A DNA stretch of 64,000 nucleotides. Origin: JABAAW01 sp965216605. Lineage in GTDB: Bacteria > Pseudomonadota > Alphaproteobacteria > JABAAW01. A program made the position numbers and the translations under genes. Positions 34,850 to 43,073 of the stretch are shown piece by piece (positions within the stretch are counted from its first letter, which is position 1; each line of letters begins with the position of its first letter). Below the pieces are notes generated by a model, which saw only the letters and a list, made by a program, of their open reading frames with translations, was not told where the DNA came from and ran no database searches. The stretch spans positions 1,426,001-1,490,000 of the forward strand of contig CBDCGG010000002.1 of the NCBI GenBank assembly GCA_965216605.1, given 5' to 3'.

Positions 34850-35000
34850 GGCTTTTAGCATTGACGGCAAAACGCAAGACGAGCGAGCCTTAAGATTATC
34901 TTTGGGCGAAGTGAGTTTTGCGCATGGGGGGTGTGGGGGGATAAATTCCCCCCGCAAAAGCGCGCCGCGAGCGGGCGTGTAAGCGCCTTCTACGCCCTTC
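34850..35000 (+). repeat. hairpin-mosaic dispersed repeat, copy F
   Basis: It begins with the left-arm type found also in copy J (aacgcaagacgagcgagcct and the following gcgaagtgagttttgcgc). GGGGGGA-taaa-TTCCCCCC follows, then gcaaaag, a gcg-rich stem and gtgtaagcgccttctacgcc. It fills the gap between the converging NlpC/P60 and MFS genes and ends at the MFS stop codon. Confidence 0.85.
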
Positions 35001-35001
35001 C

Positions 35002-36210
35002 TCAATGCCTCTGTTGCCAAACGCGAAAGACAGCAATCCCCATATTCAACAGCCCGACAACAAGCAAAATGTAAAGCATGGCAATCACTCCCGCCCTCAC
35101 AATAATTCCGCCCGCCAACAACGGAAATCCGAACACACCAACGCAATAAGAAAGCCCAAACAACAACAAAGCCTGAGGCATCAATCCCTCAGGAGCCTCG
35201 TTGGCAGCCAAGCCGTTGATCACCGAATAAGTCAATCCATAGCCAACCCCCAACACCACCGCCGAAAGCACATACAAAAAGGCAGAGCCAGTAAAGACAG
35301 CAAACATCCAAAGCGAAAGCACAATCGTCGAGGTCAGAAAGAAAGAAGACCAGAAGGGATCGTAGCCAACGATATAACGGACAAGCAACAGTCGAGAGCC
35401 GATCGCCGCCAGCATAAATCCGACAAAATACAGAGCGTAATCAAACCCAAAAGTTTGAGCGTAGGTCGTTTGAAAGCTGGATAACCCTCCGAAAATACAT
35501 CCTCCCAAACCCACCATGACGATCGGAAAAATCGCGTTGGAACGCACAACCCTAACAAGGGTTCTAGTGGAAAGCCGCGTGACTTGAGGAACGATATTCC
35601 TATTCTTCCGCAACTGGTGATCCAAACAAAAGCACAAACTGCTGCCCGTCAAAGCGAAAGCCGCCGCCGCCAGAAATGCACTCTCGATAGGAAGATTGAA
35701 GAAGCTCACCAGCCGCCCGACAAGAGGCCCCGTGCCGATGCCCGCCATCATGCATCCCGACAGCAGAGCCATGAAACGAATCCGTCGAGCAGGCTTGACG
35801 ATGGCGGCAACGACGATGGGTGCCAAAACATAGACGATCCCCCAACCCACGCCGAGAAGAAAACCATACAGCAACAAATCGTATCCTAGCCCTCGGCTGA
35901 AGAAAAATCCCAGCATCGACAAGGCAAGAAAAAAAGCCGACACAACAACCGACCTGACCAACCCCAACATATCGGCAAGATGTCCCGACAAAACGACCGA
36001 CGATACAGTGCTGATCGTCGCCGTTGCGATGATCACGCCGGCAAAAGCCTCGTCGCCGCCTCTTTGTCCCACCATCAGAGGAATCAGAAAGGTGATGCCG
36101 TAGCTGATCGATAACAAATACCCTCCCCAGCACAACAGGATAAAATTACCGCGCGAAACCTCGACAGAATCCCTCGTCGTTGTCTTTTGTGTCTTCTTTG
36201 GAGCGAGCAT
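35002..36210 (-). CDS. major facilitator superfamily transporter
   Basis: At 402 residues it has twelve predicted helices. The A-like loop between helices 2 and 3 (GHLADMLGLVRSVVVSAFF) and helix-rich halves separated by a cytosolic stretch (CLDHQLRKNRNIVPQVTRLS) are typical of MFS. The substrate is unknown. It begins 4 bases after the stop of the DUF3179 gene on the same strand, so the two are probably co-transcribed. Confidence 0.85.
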   Translation of the reverse strand: MLAPKKTQKTTTRDSVEVSRGNFILLCWGGYLLSISYGITFLIPLMVGQRGGDEAFAGVIIATATISTVSSVVLSGHLADMLGLVRSVVVSAFFLALSMLGFFFSRGLGYDLLLYGFLLGVGWGIVYVLAPIVVAAIVKPARRIRFMALLSGCMMAGIGTGPLVGRLVSFFNLPIESAFLAAAAFALTGSSLCFCLDHQLRKNRNIVPQVTRLSTRTLVRVVRSNAIFPIVMVGLGGCIFGGLSSFQTTYAQTFGFDYALYFVGFMLAAIGSRLLLVRYIVGYDPFWSSFFLTSTIVLSLWMFAVFTGSAFLYVLSAVVLGVGYGLTYSVINGLAANEAPEGLMPQALLLFGLSYCVGVFGFPLLAGGIIVRAGVIAMLYILLVVGLLNMGIAVFRVWQQRH

Positions 36211-36214
36211 CTTT

Positions 36215-37261
36215 TTACTTTTCGATCACGCTCTTCGGAAAAAAGGCGTGAAAAGCAAAAGCAAAATCGACAAAATACACGATGGCGAACCGCGCTCCAT
36301 CCCTCTCTCGCCAAGCATAGACCGAGCCTACCTCCTTGCCCTTCTCAACGAGCCCATGATCTAATGCCGAGGTTTGTCCCTCGCGCCACTCTAAAACAAC
36401 CTCGCTGTCAACCCCGCCGCCAACCTCTCTCCATCGCACGCTGCCCTCGCGTCTCAACTTTGAGAGAGCAATCGCACGCTTTCTGTCCGCCAAGGAGACA
36501 ACCCTCGCCAAAGCCGAAATGCCCTCAGGCAAAGCACCGCGATAGAGAAAAGGGCGCGCTAGCGAGTCGTAACGCGCGTAAGGATTTTTTCCGTAAGCGC
36601 GAGGAAAACCCTTCGGCGGCAAGGCTACCGTGCCACGAGGATGCCTCTGCTTAAACTGCGCCCACGACTCCAACTGCGCTGGAAGAACCGTCAATTTCTT
36701 TCCTAGCAGTTTGCCGATTACAGCCTCGCCCAAAAACTGCTGCCACCAACTCTCGGTCTCGCGGTCGTACATAAGCAAGTCGGAGTTGCGAAGCCTCCCC
36801 GTCGTCGAAAAAGAAAGCGCGCGTCCCTCAAGCGAAGCGTCGAAGACGATCGCCGAATTACAAAGAGGGCAGAAGGTCGCAACGATCTTCTTGCCGCCCA
36901 AAGTGTCGTTGACGATCTCGTGCCATATCAGAAAACGCAACGGATAGGTGCGCGACTCGCCATTCAGCGTGAGCGAAAGCACAGGCTCACGCGCCTTGAT
37001 CGCCAAAACCTCAGGCGCAGAAGAAGTAACAGGCAGAATCCTCGGCGCATCGACGGGCGCAATCGCGTCGCGCGGAGGACCGCCGCTAATCACAGAATCC
37101 ATTGAAATCGAACGCTTTGTAAAATCGGTCTTAGGGAACTCACGCTTCCAAGAACTCGGCACAGAATCCGCAAAAGAAGTAGCGACGAGCCAACTCGGTG
37201 CGTAGAAAGCAACGCCAAATATTTGGTTTATAAGCAGAAAGCAGAAAAACAAACGCAACAT
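36215..37261 (-). CDS. DUF3179 domain-containing exported protein
   Basis: The ATG at 37261 is preferred because it begins a clean signal peptide (MLRLFFCFLLINQIFGVAFY); a TTG at 37303 would add 14 residues. At 348 residues the DUF3179 core is TYPLRFLIWHEIVNDTLGGK followed by ATFCPLCNSAIVFDASLEG (cysteine pair) and ESWWQQFLGEAVIGKLLGKK. The family is exported and uncharacterised; the CPLC pair suggests metal or redox chemistry, which is speculation. It is paired with the downstream MFS gene. Confidence 0.82.
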   Translation of the reverse strand: MLRLFFCFLLINQIFGVAFYAPSWLVATSFADSVPSSWKREFPKTDFTKRSISMDSVISGGPPRDAIAPVDAPRILPVTSSAPEVLAIKAREPVLSLTLNGESRTYPLRFLIWHEIVNDTLGGKKIVATFCPLCNSAIVFDASLEGRALSFSTTGRLRNSDLLMYDRETESWWQQFLGEAVIGKLLGKKLTVLPAQLESWAQFKQRHPRGTVALPPKGFPRAYGKNPYARYDSLARPFLYRGALPEGISALARVVSLADRKRAIALSKLRREGSVRWREVGGGVDSEVVLEWREGQTSALDHGLVEKGKEVGSVYAWRERDGARFAIVYFVDFAFAFHAFFPKSVIEK

Positions 37262-37378
37262 CGAAAACAAGCCCAAAAAAGGTAAGGAACGAAAGACAAC
37301 CAAGTTTTAGTCGCGTAGCGATCGGAAACCGACCTCATTTTACCCTAAAATTGCTCTTTGAGAGAGTTGGTCGCCTTC

Positions 37379-37536
37379 CGCGGCGAAAGCCGCGCGATCC
37401 ACTTTATCCGTCTTCTATCCACCACCATCCCCTTGCAAGTGCTGGAGGGAGGTAGTAGCCTCTCTCCAGCATCACGATGTTGGTGTTAGGAAGGAGAGAC
37501 AGGATTCCGGTTGCAGAGCCGTCCTGCTCTCCTTCC
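37379..37536. ncRNA. candidate structured RNA or leader with three strong hairpins, upstream of eno
   Basis: The 485-base gap between the divergent DUF3179 and eno genes holds CGCGGC-gaaa-GCCGCG (37379-37394, GNRA tetraloop). A 12-bp stem with a 6-base loop lies at 37441-37470 (gctggagggagg / cctctctccagc). A 15-bp stem with one bulge lies at 37489-37536 (ggaaggagag / ctctccttcc). Both strands can fold. It matches no RNA family I recognise; 6S, SRP, tmRNA and RNase P landmarks are absent. It could be a small RNA or a long leader. Confidence 0.45.
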
Positions 37537-37746
37537 GTCTTTCTATAGGGTCAGATGATAAGAGTCAACAAAAAATTTTGTTTATTAGAATAATTTTATT
37601 TTGTCCAGTAAGGCACGAGAGAAAAAGCGATCAGCTTGACACCTTTGACGAATGCGATGCCCCCCTCAAAATAGCACCCTTTGCTTGCCCCAAACAACTA
37701 GAAGGGTGTAGCGCGCTTGCTTGCGCTCTGCTATGGTGGAGGGGTC

Positions 37747-39120
37747 ATGTCTCGCCACGCCATCAGCCAGCTCTGCGCCCGCGAGATTCTCGACAGCCGT
37801 GCGACACCCACCCTCGAAGTCGCGGTCATGTTGGAGGACGGCACAGAGGCACACGCATCCGTTCCATCAGGTGCTTCCAAGGGAAAGTGGGAAGCATTCG
37901 AACTACGAGATGAAGACCCCAAACGATACCGCGGTAAAGGCGTGCTCAAAAGCATCGCCCTCGTCGAAGGAGAAATCGCATCCCTCGTAAATGGCATGGA
38001 GGCTTGCGAGCAGGCACAACTCGATGCAAGCCTATGCGCGCTCGATTCCGCACACCTCGCCGACAATCCAGACAACGAAAAAAATCCTCCGAAAGGTTAT
38101 CTGGGCGCACAAGCCTGTCTGGCAGTATCGCTCGCTTGTGCACGCGCGGCGGCGATATCGCTCGGTATCCCGCTCTATCGCCACCTCGGCGGAATCGAGG
38201 CGCGCACGCTACCCGTGCCGATGATGAACATCCTCAACGGCGGAGCGCACGCCAACAACGCGCTTGTCGTGCAAGAGTTCATGCTCGTGCCTTCAGGCGC
38301 AGCCGACTTCCCCGAAGCCTTGCGCATGGGAGTCGAGTGCTACGCCGCACTGAAAGATCAACTGGAGGCGCAAGGACTCTCTAACGCCTTGGGCGACGAG
38401 GGAGGATTCGCTCCTCCCTTGAAAAACACGCGGGACGCGCTCGACATGCTGATGCAAGCTATCGACAAGGCTGGACTAAAGGCTGGCACAGATATAAATC
38501 TAGCCCTCGATTGCGCCGCAAGCGAGTACTTCGGAGAGAAACAAGGCAAACAAGGCTACGCACTCGATGGCGCGTTTCACGACCACTCGTCCTACAGCGC
38601 GCTGTTGAAAACTTGGATCGACAACTATCCGATCGTCTCGTTGGAAGATCCCTTCGCGGAAGAAGACTGGCAGGGCTGGAGCGTTGCTACAAAGGCGTTG
38701 GGAAACAAAATCCAGCTTGTCGGCGACGATCTCTTTGTCTCGCAGGAGGAACGGCTACGGCAGGGATTAACATTAGGGGCGGCGAACGCTCTTTTACTCA
38801 AACCCAACCAAGTCGGCACGCTAAGCGAAGCCATGGCTTGCGGCAGGCTAGCTATGGAGGGGGGATGGGGCTGCGTCGTTTCGCATCGATCAGGTGATAC
38901 GGAGGACACCTTCATCGCAGACTTGGCGGTCGGCTTGAATTGCGGACAGATCAAGACGGGCGCGCCGTCTCGCTCGGAGAGGGTTGCCAAGTATAATCGT
39001 CTGCTGCGCATACACGAAGAACTGGGAAACGAGGCGCGCTATAACAATTCCTTGAACAATTCCCTGAACAATCCCTTGACTAATTCTGGCGTGAGGCTTG
39101 AGGCTTGTGGCAAAGTTTGA
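37747..39120 (+). CDS. eno: enolase
   Basis: It interconverts 2-phosphoglycerate and PEP in glycolysis. The ATG at 37747 (ggagggg upstream) gives 457 residues. Motifs are ILDSRATPTLEVAV, SGASKGKWEAFELRD, NALGDEGGFAPPL, a metal-binding SLEDPFAEEDW and LLKPNQVGTLSEA with the catalytic lysine. VSHRSGDTEDTFIADLAVG and GQIKTGAPSRSERVAKYN are also present. The C-terminus is extended by 12-bp repeats (39043-39078) encoding NNSL/NNPL. The start of the macrodomain gene lies inside the last codons. Confidence 0.96.
   Translation: MSRHAISQLCAREILDSRATPTLEVAVMLEDGTEAHASVPSGASKGKWEAFELRDEDPKRYRGKGVLKSIALVEGEIASLVNGMEACEQAQLDASLCALDSAHLADNPDNEKNPPKGYLGAQACLAVSLACARAAAISLGIPLYRHLGGIEARTLPVPMMNILNGGAHANNALVVQEFMLVPSGAADFPEALRMGVECYAALKDQLEAQGLSNALGDEGGFAPPLKNTRDALDMLMQAIDKAGLKAGTDINLALDCAASEYFGEKQGKQGYALDGAFHDHSSYSALLKTWIDNYPIVSLEDPFAEEDWQGWSVATKALGNKIQLVGDDLFVSQEERLRQGLTLGAANALLLKPNQVGTLSEAMACGRLAMEGGWGCVVSHRSGDTEDTFIADLAVGLNCGQIKTGAPSRSERVAKYNRLLRIHEELGNEARYNNSLNNSLNNPLTNSGVRLEACGKV
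39043..39078 (+). repeat. three 12-bp tandem repeats at the eno 3' end
   Basis: aacaattccttg, aacaattccctg and aacaatcccttg, followed by a degenerate fourth unit, encode NNSLNNSLNNPL-like sequence. Confidence 0.92.
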
Positions 39121-39619
39121 CATTGTTTGCGGCGACATCACTTTGATGCGTGTCACCGCGCTTGTGAATGCGGCGAACGAGAACCTTCAAGGCGGCGGCG
39201 GTGTAGACGGTGCTATTCACCGTGCGGCGGGACCTGAGCTTCTACACGAGTGCAAGAACTTGGACGGCTGTCCGACGGGACAGGCGCGTTTGACGAGTGG
39301 TTATCGTTTGTTTGCCGACTATGTGATTCACACGGTCGGACCTGTGTGGCGCGGCGGGGGAGAGGGGGAGGCGGCTTTGCTAGGAAGTTGCTATGCGAAT
39401 GTGCTGTCTTTGGCGGCAAAGAGTGGCATCCGAGAGCTGGCATTTCCGGCAATCTCGACCGGCGTCTACGGCTTTCCTAAGGACAGAGCGACGCGGATTG
39501 CGATTGGCATGTGTAAGTTGTTGGCAGCCCCCGATTCGCCGTTCGATTCGCTGGTCTTCTGCCTGTACGACGAGGAGGCGACTTCGCTGTACAAGGATTG
39601 CTTAGCAGACGTTTTATAG
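39107..39619 (+). CDS. macrodomain protein, ADP-ribosyl hydrolase (YmdB/MacroD type)
   Basis: At 170 residues from GTG 39107 (TTG 39098 is an alternative), it overlaps the eno 3' end by 14 bases. Motifs of the MacroD group are present: VNAANENLQGGGGVDGAIH (catalytic Asn/Asp region), the GPELLHEC...CPTGQARLTSGY segment and FPAISTGVYGFPKDRA. Such enzymes remove ADP-ribose from proteins, nucleic acids or O-acetyl-ADP-ribose. The stop codon is immediately followed by tRNA-Gly. Overlap with eno suggests expression with a highly transcribed gene. Confidence 0.9.
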   Translation: MAKFDIVCGDITLMRVTALVNAANENLQGGGGVDGAIHRAAGPELLHECKNLDGCPTGQARLTSGYRLFADYVIHTVGPVWRGGGEGEAALLGSCYANVLSLAAKSGIRELAFPAISTGVYGFPKDRATRIAIGMCKLLAAPDSPFDSLVFCLYDEEATSLYKDCLADVL

Positions 39620-39692
39620 GCGGGTGTAGCTCAGTTGGTAGAGCGTAAGCTTCCCATGCTTAAGGTCGCGGGTTCGATCCCCGTCGCCCGCT
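39620..39692 (+). tRNA. tRNA-Gly(CCC)
   Basis: A 73-base cloverleaf has acceptor GCGGGTG/CGCCCGC, anticodon stem TAAGC/GCTTA with loop TTCCCAT (anticodon CCC) and a T-loop with TTCGATC. CCA is not encoded. The first base follows the macrodomain stop codon directly, so the tRNA may be cut from a longer eno-macro transcript. Confidence 0.93.
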
Positions 39693-39706
39693 TTTATTCT
39701 CGATTT

Positions 39707-40354
39707 TCATTGGAAAGGACAGGTTTCTTTTAGCCTTCGTTCCAGATCTTCACGCGATACTTTAACTCCCTCTTGCTCCATGGAGGTCATAACCTCATCG
39801 CTGCCTAGCCCGCAGGCGACGATACCCCGATAGAGGGAGAGGTCTATTGCTCGGTTGATCGAGACGCCATGCGTGACGATGCCGCGCGAGACGCGAAAGC
39901 CCATCGAAGATATTTTTTTCCCCGCCACCCATACGCCGATCGCTTCCTTGTCGGCGTGCGCCTCGATGTTCCAAGTAGCAAGCGTCTCGCTGATCCATGC
40001 GCCCACCTGTCCGACGAAGGCGCGGATGGAGAGGTCGCGTTTGCGCAAACTCAACGCAAAGTAGACGATGCTTTGTCCTGGCGCATGGCAGGTCGTCTGT
40101 CCGCCGCGCGAACTGCGCACGACGGGCAGTCTGTTCCGCGGCAGGATGTCGCTCGCTGAGCCCGTTCTGCCTATCGAGACGAGGGGAGGGTGTTCCAAAA
40201 GCCAAATGAACTCGGCTTGGGTAGGCTCAGCTGTATCCAAGGAAGTTGCACGGGTAAGCTTTTCTGCGCGACACTGCATGGCATGCATCGCTTGGCTGTA
40301 GCCGACGAGTTCGGAGACTTTCCACTCGATGTTGAAACTGTCGCACATTGGCAT
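39707..40354 (-). CDS. lipB: octanoyltransferase
   Basis: It transfers octanoyl groups from ACP to lipoyl domains, the first step of lipoate synthesis. At 215 residues it has LLEHPPLVSIGRTGSASDIL, SSRGGQTTCHAPGQSIVYFA (the usual RGGQVTYHGPGQ reads QTTCHAPGQ), the catalytic lysine in VAGKKISSMGFRVSRGIVTH and the catalytic cysteine in IVACGLGSDEV (Cys181). It converges on tRNA-Gly with a 14-base gap. Confidence 0.93.
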   Translation of the reverse strand: MPMCDSFNIEWKVSELVGYSQAMHAMQCRAEKLTRATSLDTAEPTQAEFIWLLEHPPLVSIGRTGSASDILPRNRLPVVRSSRGGQTTCHAPGQSIVYFALSLRKRDLSIRAFVGQVGAWISETLATWNIEAHADKEAIGVWVAGKKISSMGFRVSRGIVTHGVSINRAIDLSLYRGIVACGLGSDEVMTSMEQEGVKVSREDLERRLKETCPFQ

Positions 40355-40369
40355 AAAATCAATGAGGAG

Positions 40370-40411
40370 AATTTATCCCCAAGGGGAATTTAAGGGGAAT
40401 TTATCCCCAAG
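40370..40411 (+). repeat. hairpin-mosaic core fragment
   Basis: Two copies of the palindrome-like gaatttatcccc unit (ggggaatttatcccc), identical to the centre of copies A, H and J, lie between lipB and tRNA-Leu. The remainder of the 375-base gap holds the tRNA, 14-bp repeats and the maeB promoter. Confidence 0.7.
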
Positions 40412-40417
40412 TTAGCA

Positions 40418-40501
40418 TGCGGTCGAGAAGACTCGAACTTCCACGGGGTCTCCCCCACAGCGACCTCAACGCTGCGCGTCTACCTGTTCCGCCACGACCG
40501 C
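40418..40501 (-). tRNA. tRNA-Leu(GAG)
   Basis: An 84-base class II tRNA on the minus strand has acceptor GCGGTCG/CGACCGC, anticodon loop TTGAGGT (GAG), a long variable arm (TGTGGGGGAGACCCCGT) and a TTCGAGT T-loop. CCA is not encoded. Confidence 0.93.
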
Positions 40502-40562
40502 ATCCCAGCAACCCTAGCAAAAGGCTCTTGCGTCTGCAACAACAACAAAAAGAGCTAACCCA

Positions 40563-40604
40563 AGAGAGATAACTAAAGAGAGATAACTAAAGAGAGATAA
40601 CTAA
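40563..40604. repeat. three 14-bp tandem repeats
   Basis: agagagataactaa is repeated three times without mismatch, followed by a partial copy, between tRNA-Leu and maeB. The unit is not a multiple of three and is non-coding. Confidence 0.95.
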
Positions 40605-40642
40605 AGAGAGCTGATAAAGAAGGTTAAGTCGCAAGATACGGA

Positions 40643-40671
40643 TTGCCAACAACGCGCGTTTTTGCTATACA
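40643..40671 (+). promoter_or_regulatory. candidate maeB promoter
   Basis: TTGCCA (40643-40648), a 17-base spacer and TATACA (40666-40671), about 58 bases before the ATG. A gtaaggag motif lies further downstream, but about 30 bases from the ATG, so it is not an obvious ribosome site for it. Confidence 0.45.
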
Positions 40672-40729
40672 TGCCAAGAATATATACCAAGAGTAAGGAG
40701 AGAAATCTCCCCCTCGTCCCGCAACACCC

Positions 40730-42346
40730 ATGACCGCTCAAAGCCCCAAGAAAGCACGCGAAGCTGCCACGCTCAGCAAAGCGGCACTCGCCTACCACCG
40801 CGCTCATCCCGCAGGCAAACTCGCCATCGTGCCGACGAAGCCGATGGAAACGCAACGCGATCTCGCGCTCGCCTACTCGCCTGGGGTGGCTGCCGCCTGC
40901 CTTGCGATCAAAGAAGACCCCGCCCAAGTAGACGAGCTCACGGCGCGTAGAAACCTTGTCGCCGTCATCAGCAACGGTACAGCCGTGCTGGGGCTAGGTG
41001 CTATCGGCGCGCTGGCCTCGAAACCCGTCATGGAAGGGAAAGCTGTCCTCTTCAAAAAGTTCGCCGATATCGATGTCTTCGATCTCGAAGTCGATGAGCT
41101 CGATCCCGACAAATTTATCGATATCGTCGCCTCGCTGGAACCATCCTTCGGAGGCATCAACCTCGAAGATATCCGCGCGCCAGAATGTTTCGCTATCGAA
41201 ACTAAATTGCAAGCGCGCATGAAGATCCCTGTCTTCCACGATGATCAACACGGAACCGCAATCATCGTCGCCGCCGCCGTCTCGAACGCACTCGAACTCG
41301 TGAAACGCGATCTCAAAGATACAAAAACCGTCGTGCTGGGCGCAGGCGCTGCCGCAAGCGCATGCATCAATCTGTTGTTTGAGATGGGACTCTCACCCAA
41401 AAACCTGCTTGTTTGCGACTCGAAAGGTATCCTCACCACATCGCGCGAGAATCTTTCCGCCGAGAAATCTCGTTTCGCTGTCGAAACAAACCTCACAACC
41501 CTGTCCGATGCCATGCACGACGCGCATCTTTTCATCGGTTTGTCCGTCGCAGGAGCACTTTCCGCCGAACAAGTCGCAACGATGGCAGACAAGCCAATCG
41601 TCATGGCTTTGGCGAACCCCGATCCCGAAATTCGACCCGAAGAGGTGAGGCGCGTCAAGCCCGATGCAATCATCGCAACAGGACGCTCCGACTATCCCAA
41701 CCAGGTGAACAATGTTTTGTGCTTCCCATTCTTGTTTCGCGGTGCGCTCGATGTCGGTGCGACCGCCGTCAACACCGCCATGAAGACCGCCTGCGTGCAC
41801 GCCCTCGCCGACCTAGCGAAACAGGTGGTACCCGCCATCGTGATGCACGCCTACGGAACAGACGAAATGACCTTCGGCGCAGAGTATGTGATCCCTAAAC
41901 CTCTAGACCCTCGGCTGATGCTCGCCGTTGCGCCGGCGGTCGCCAAGGCGGCCATGAAGACGGGGGTGGCTAGGCGTCCGATCGAAAACTTCGACGACTA
42001 CAAACGTAGTTTGATGCAGTTCATCCATCGCTCAGGGCTGGTGATGCGTCCATTGATGGAACAGGCGCGCACCGACCCACGCAGAGTCGTCTTTGCAGAG
42101 GGCGAAGAACCCCATGTCTTGCAAGCCGTCTCGACCTTGTTGGAAGAGGGACTGGCGAAACCCATCCTGATCGGAAGACGCAGCGTCTTGCAAGCGCGCG
42201 CCGAACGCTATGGGTTGGATTTGGGGATTGGATGCGGAAGCAGGGGCGAGTGTAGCCTCGAAGACGAGGGTGGAGATTTGCGATCCCGAATCGGATCCTC
42301 GCTACCGCGAGTATTGGCAGCTGTACCACGATCTTTTGGGTCGTAG
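40730..42346 (+). CDS. maeB: NADP-dependent malic enzyme, N-terminal catalytic part (upstream of frameshift)
   Basis: It decarboxylates malate to pyruvate with NADP. Genuine coding runs from ATG 40730 to about codon 498. Motifs are LALAYSPGVAAACLAIKED, FKKFADIDVFDLEVDELDP, GINLEDIRAPECFAIE, FHDDQHGTAIIVAAAVSNAL, the nucleotide site VVLGAGAAASACINLL and ANPDPEIRPEEV. The phosphotransacetylase-like C-terminal domain starts around residue 440 but breaks at a GGGG run (42223-42226). The last ~40 residues of this frame are spurious. Losing one G joins it exactly to the next ORF, giving about 780 residues, the normal MaeB length. Confidence 0.92.
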   Translation: MTAQSPKKAREAATLSKAALAYHRAHPAGKLAIVPTKPMETQRDLALAYSPGVAAACLAIKEDPAQVDELTARRNLVAVISNGTAVLGLGAIGALASKPVMEGKAVLFKKFADIDVFDLEVDELDPDKFIDIVASLEPSFGGINLEDIRAPECFAIETKLQARMKIPVFHDDQHGTAIIVAAAVSNALELVKRDLKDTKTVVLGAGAAASACINLLFEMGLSPKNLLVCDSKGILTTSRENLSAEKSRFAVETNLTTLSDAMHDAHLFIGLSVAGALSAEQVATMADKPIVMALANPDPEIRPEEVRRVKPDAIIATGRSDYPNQVNNVLCFPFLFRGALDVGATAVNTAMKTACVHALADLAKQVVPAIVMHAYGTDEMTFGAEYVIPKPLDPRLMLAVAPAVAKAAMKTGVARRPIENFDDYKRSLMQFIHRSGLVMRPLMEQARTDPRRVVFAEGEEPHVLQAVSTLLEEGLAKPILIGRRSVLQARAERYGLDLGIGCGSRGECSLEDEGGDLRSRIGSSLPRVLAAVPRSFGS

Positions 42347-43067
42347 CGGTATCACTCAGGACGCCGCTAAAACGGCGGTGCGCACAGAGAACACGGTGAT
42401 CGCAGCCTTGATGGTGCGGCGCGGCGAGGCGGAAGCAATGGTTTGCGGTGCGGTCAAGCCCTATCGACATCATCTGCGTCATATCGATCAGGTGCTCGGC
42501 ACGCATGGCGATTGTACGAAGATGCTGTCGCTCACCCTTTTGGTGACGCCTAAGGCGAACATCTTCTTGGCGGACACGCACATCGGCAGCGCGAGCAGCG
42601 CCGAAGATTTTGTCTCCATGACTTTGTTGGCGGCAGCCGAGGTGAAAAAATTCGGCTTGGAGCCTAAGGTAGCCTTGGTGTCGAGCGCAAACTTCGGCTC
42701 GCACGACGACACCTCGGCGCGCATGATGCGCACGGCGGTCGCCTTGTTGCACGAAAGGCATCCTGAGCTGGAGGTCGACGGTGAAATGCAAGCCGACACC
42801 GCACTCAACGAGGGCTTGCGCGCTCGATTGTTTCCGGCAAGCAAATTGAAGGGACAGGCAAATTTGTTGATCCTTCCCGATCTGAACAGCGGCAACATCG
42901 CCTACAACGCGCTGAAAATCTTGGCGGACGGAAAAGTTGTCGGACCGATGTTACGCGGTTGTGCATATCCTGCGCATATCGTGTCGAACTCGACCGATGA
43001 GCAAGGCATCGTCAACATGACAGCGGTTGCGGTCGTCGACGCGCAACAGAAGTCGCGCCGCAGCTGA
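42210..43067 (+). CDS. maeB: malic enzyme MaeB, C-terminal phosphotransacetylase-like domain (downstream of frameshift)
   Basis: This part begins in another frame and carries the rest of the PTA-like regulatory domain: CDPESDPRYREYWQLYHDLL, RTENTVIAALMVRRGEAEAM, FLADTHIGSASSAEDFVSMT, LVSSANFGSHDDTSARMMRT and LLILPDLNSGNIAYNALKIL. The domain in MaeB is catalytically inactive as PTA and binds acetyl-CoA as an allosteric signal. The ATG at 42210 has no ribosome site, so independent translation is doubtful. A single-base change in the G4 run, real or a sequencing error, explains the split. Confidence 0.88.
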   Translation: MGWIWGLDAEAGASVASKTRVEICDPESDPRYREYWQLYHDLLGRSGITQDAAKTAVRTENTVIAALMVRRGEAEAMVCGAVKPYRHHLRHIDQVLGTHGDCTKMLSLTLLVTPKANIFLADTHIGSASSAEDFVSMTLLAAAEVKKFGLEPKVALVSSANFGSHDDTSARMMRTAVALLHERHPELEVDGEMQADTALNEGLRARLFPASKLKGQANLLILPDLNSGNIAYNALKILADGKVVGPMLRGCAYPAHIVSNSTDEQGIVNMTAVAVVDAQQKSRRS

Positions 43068-43073
43068 GAGACG

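Noticed and set aside
37379..37536. 6S RNA, SRP RNA or RNase P RNA upstream of eno
   Set aside because: None of the conserved sequence landmarks of these RNAs is present on either strand.
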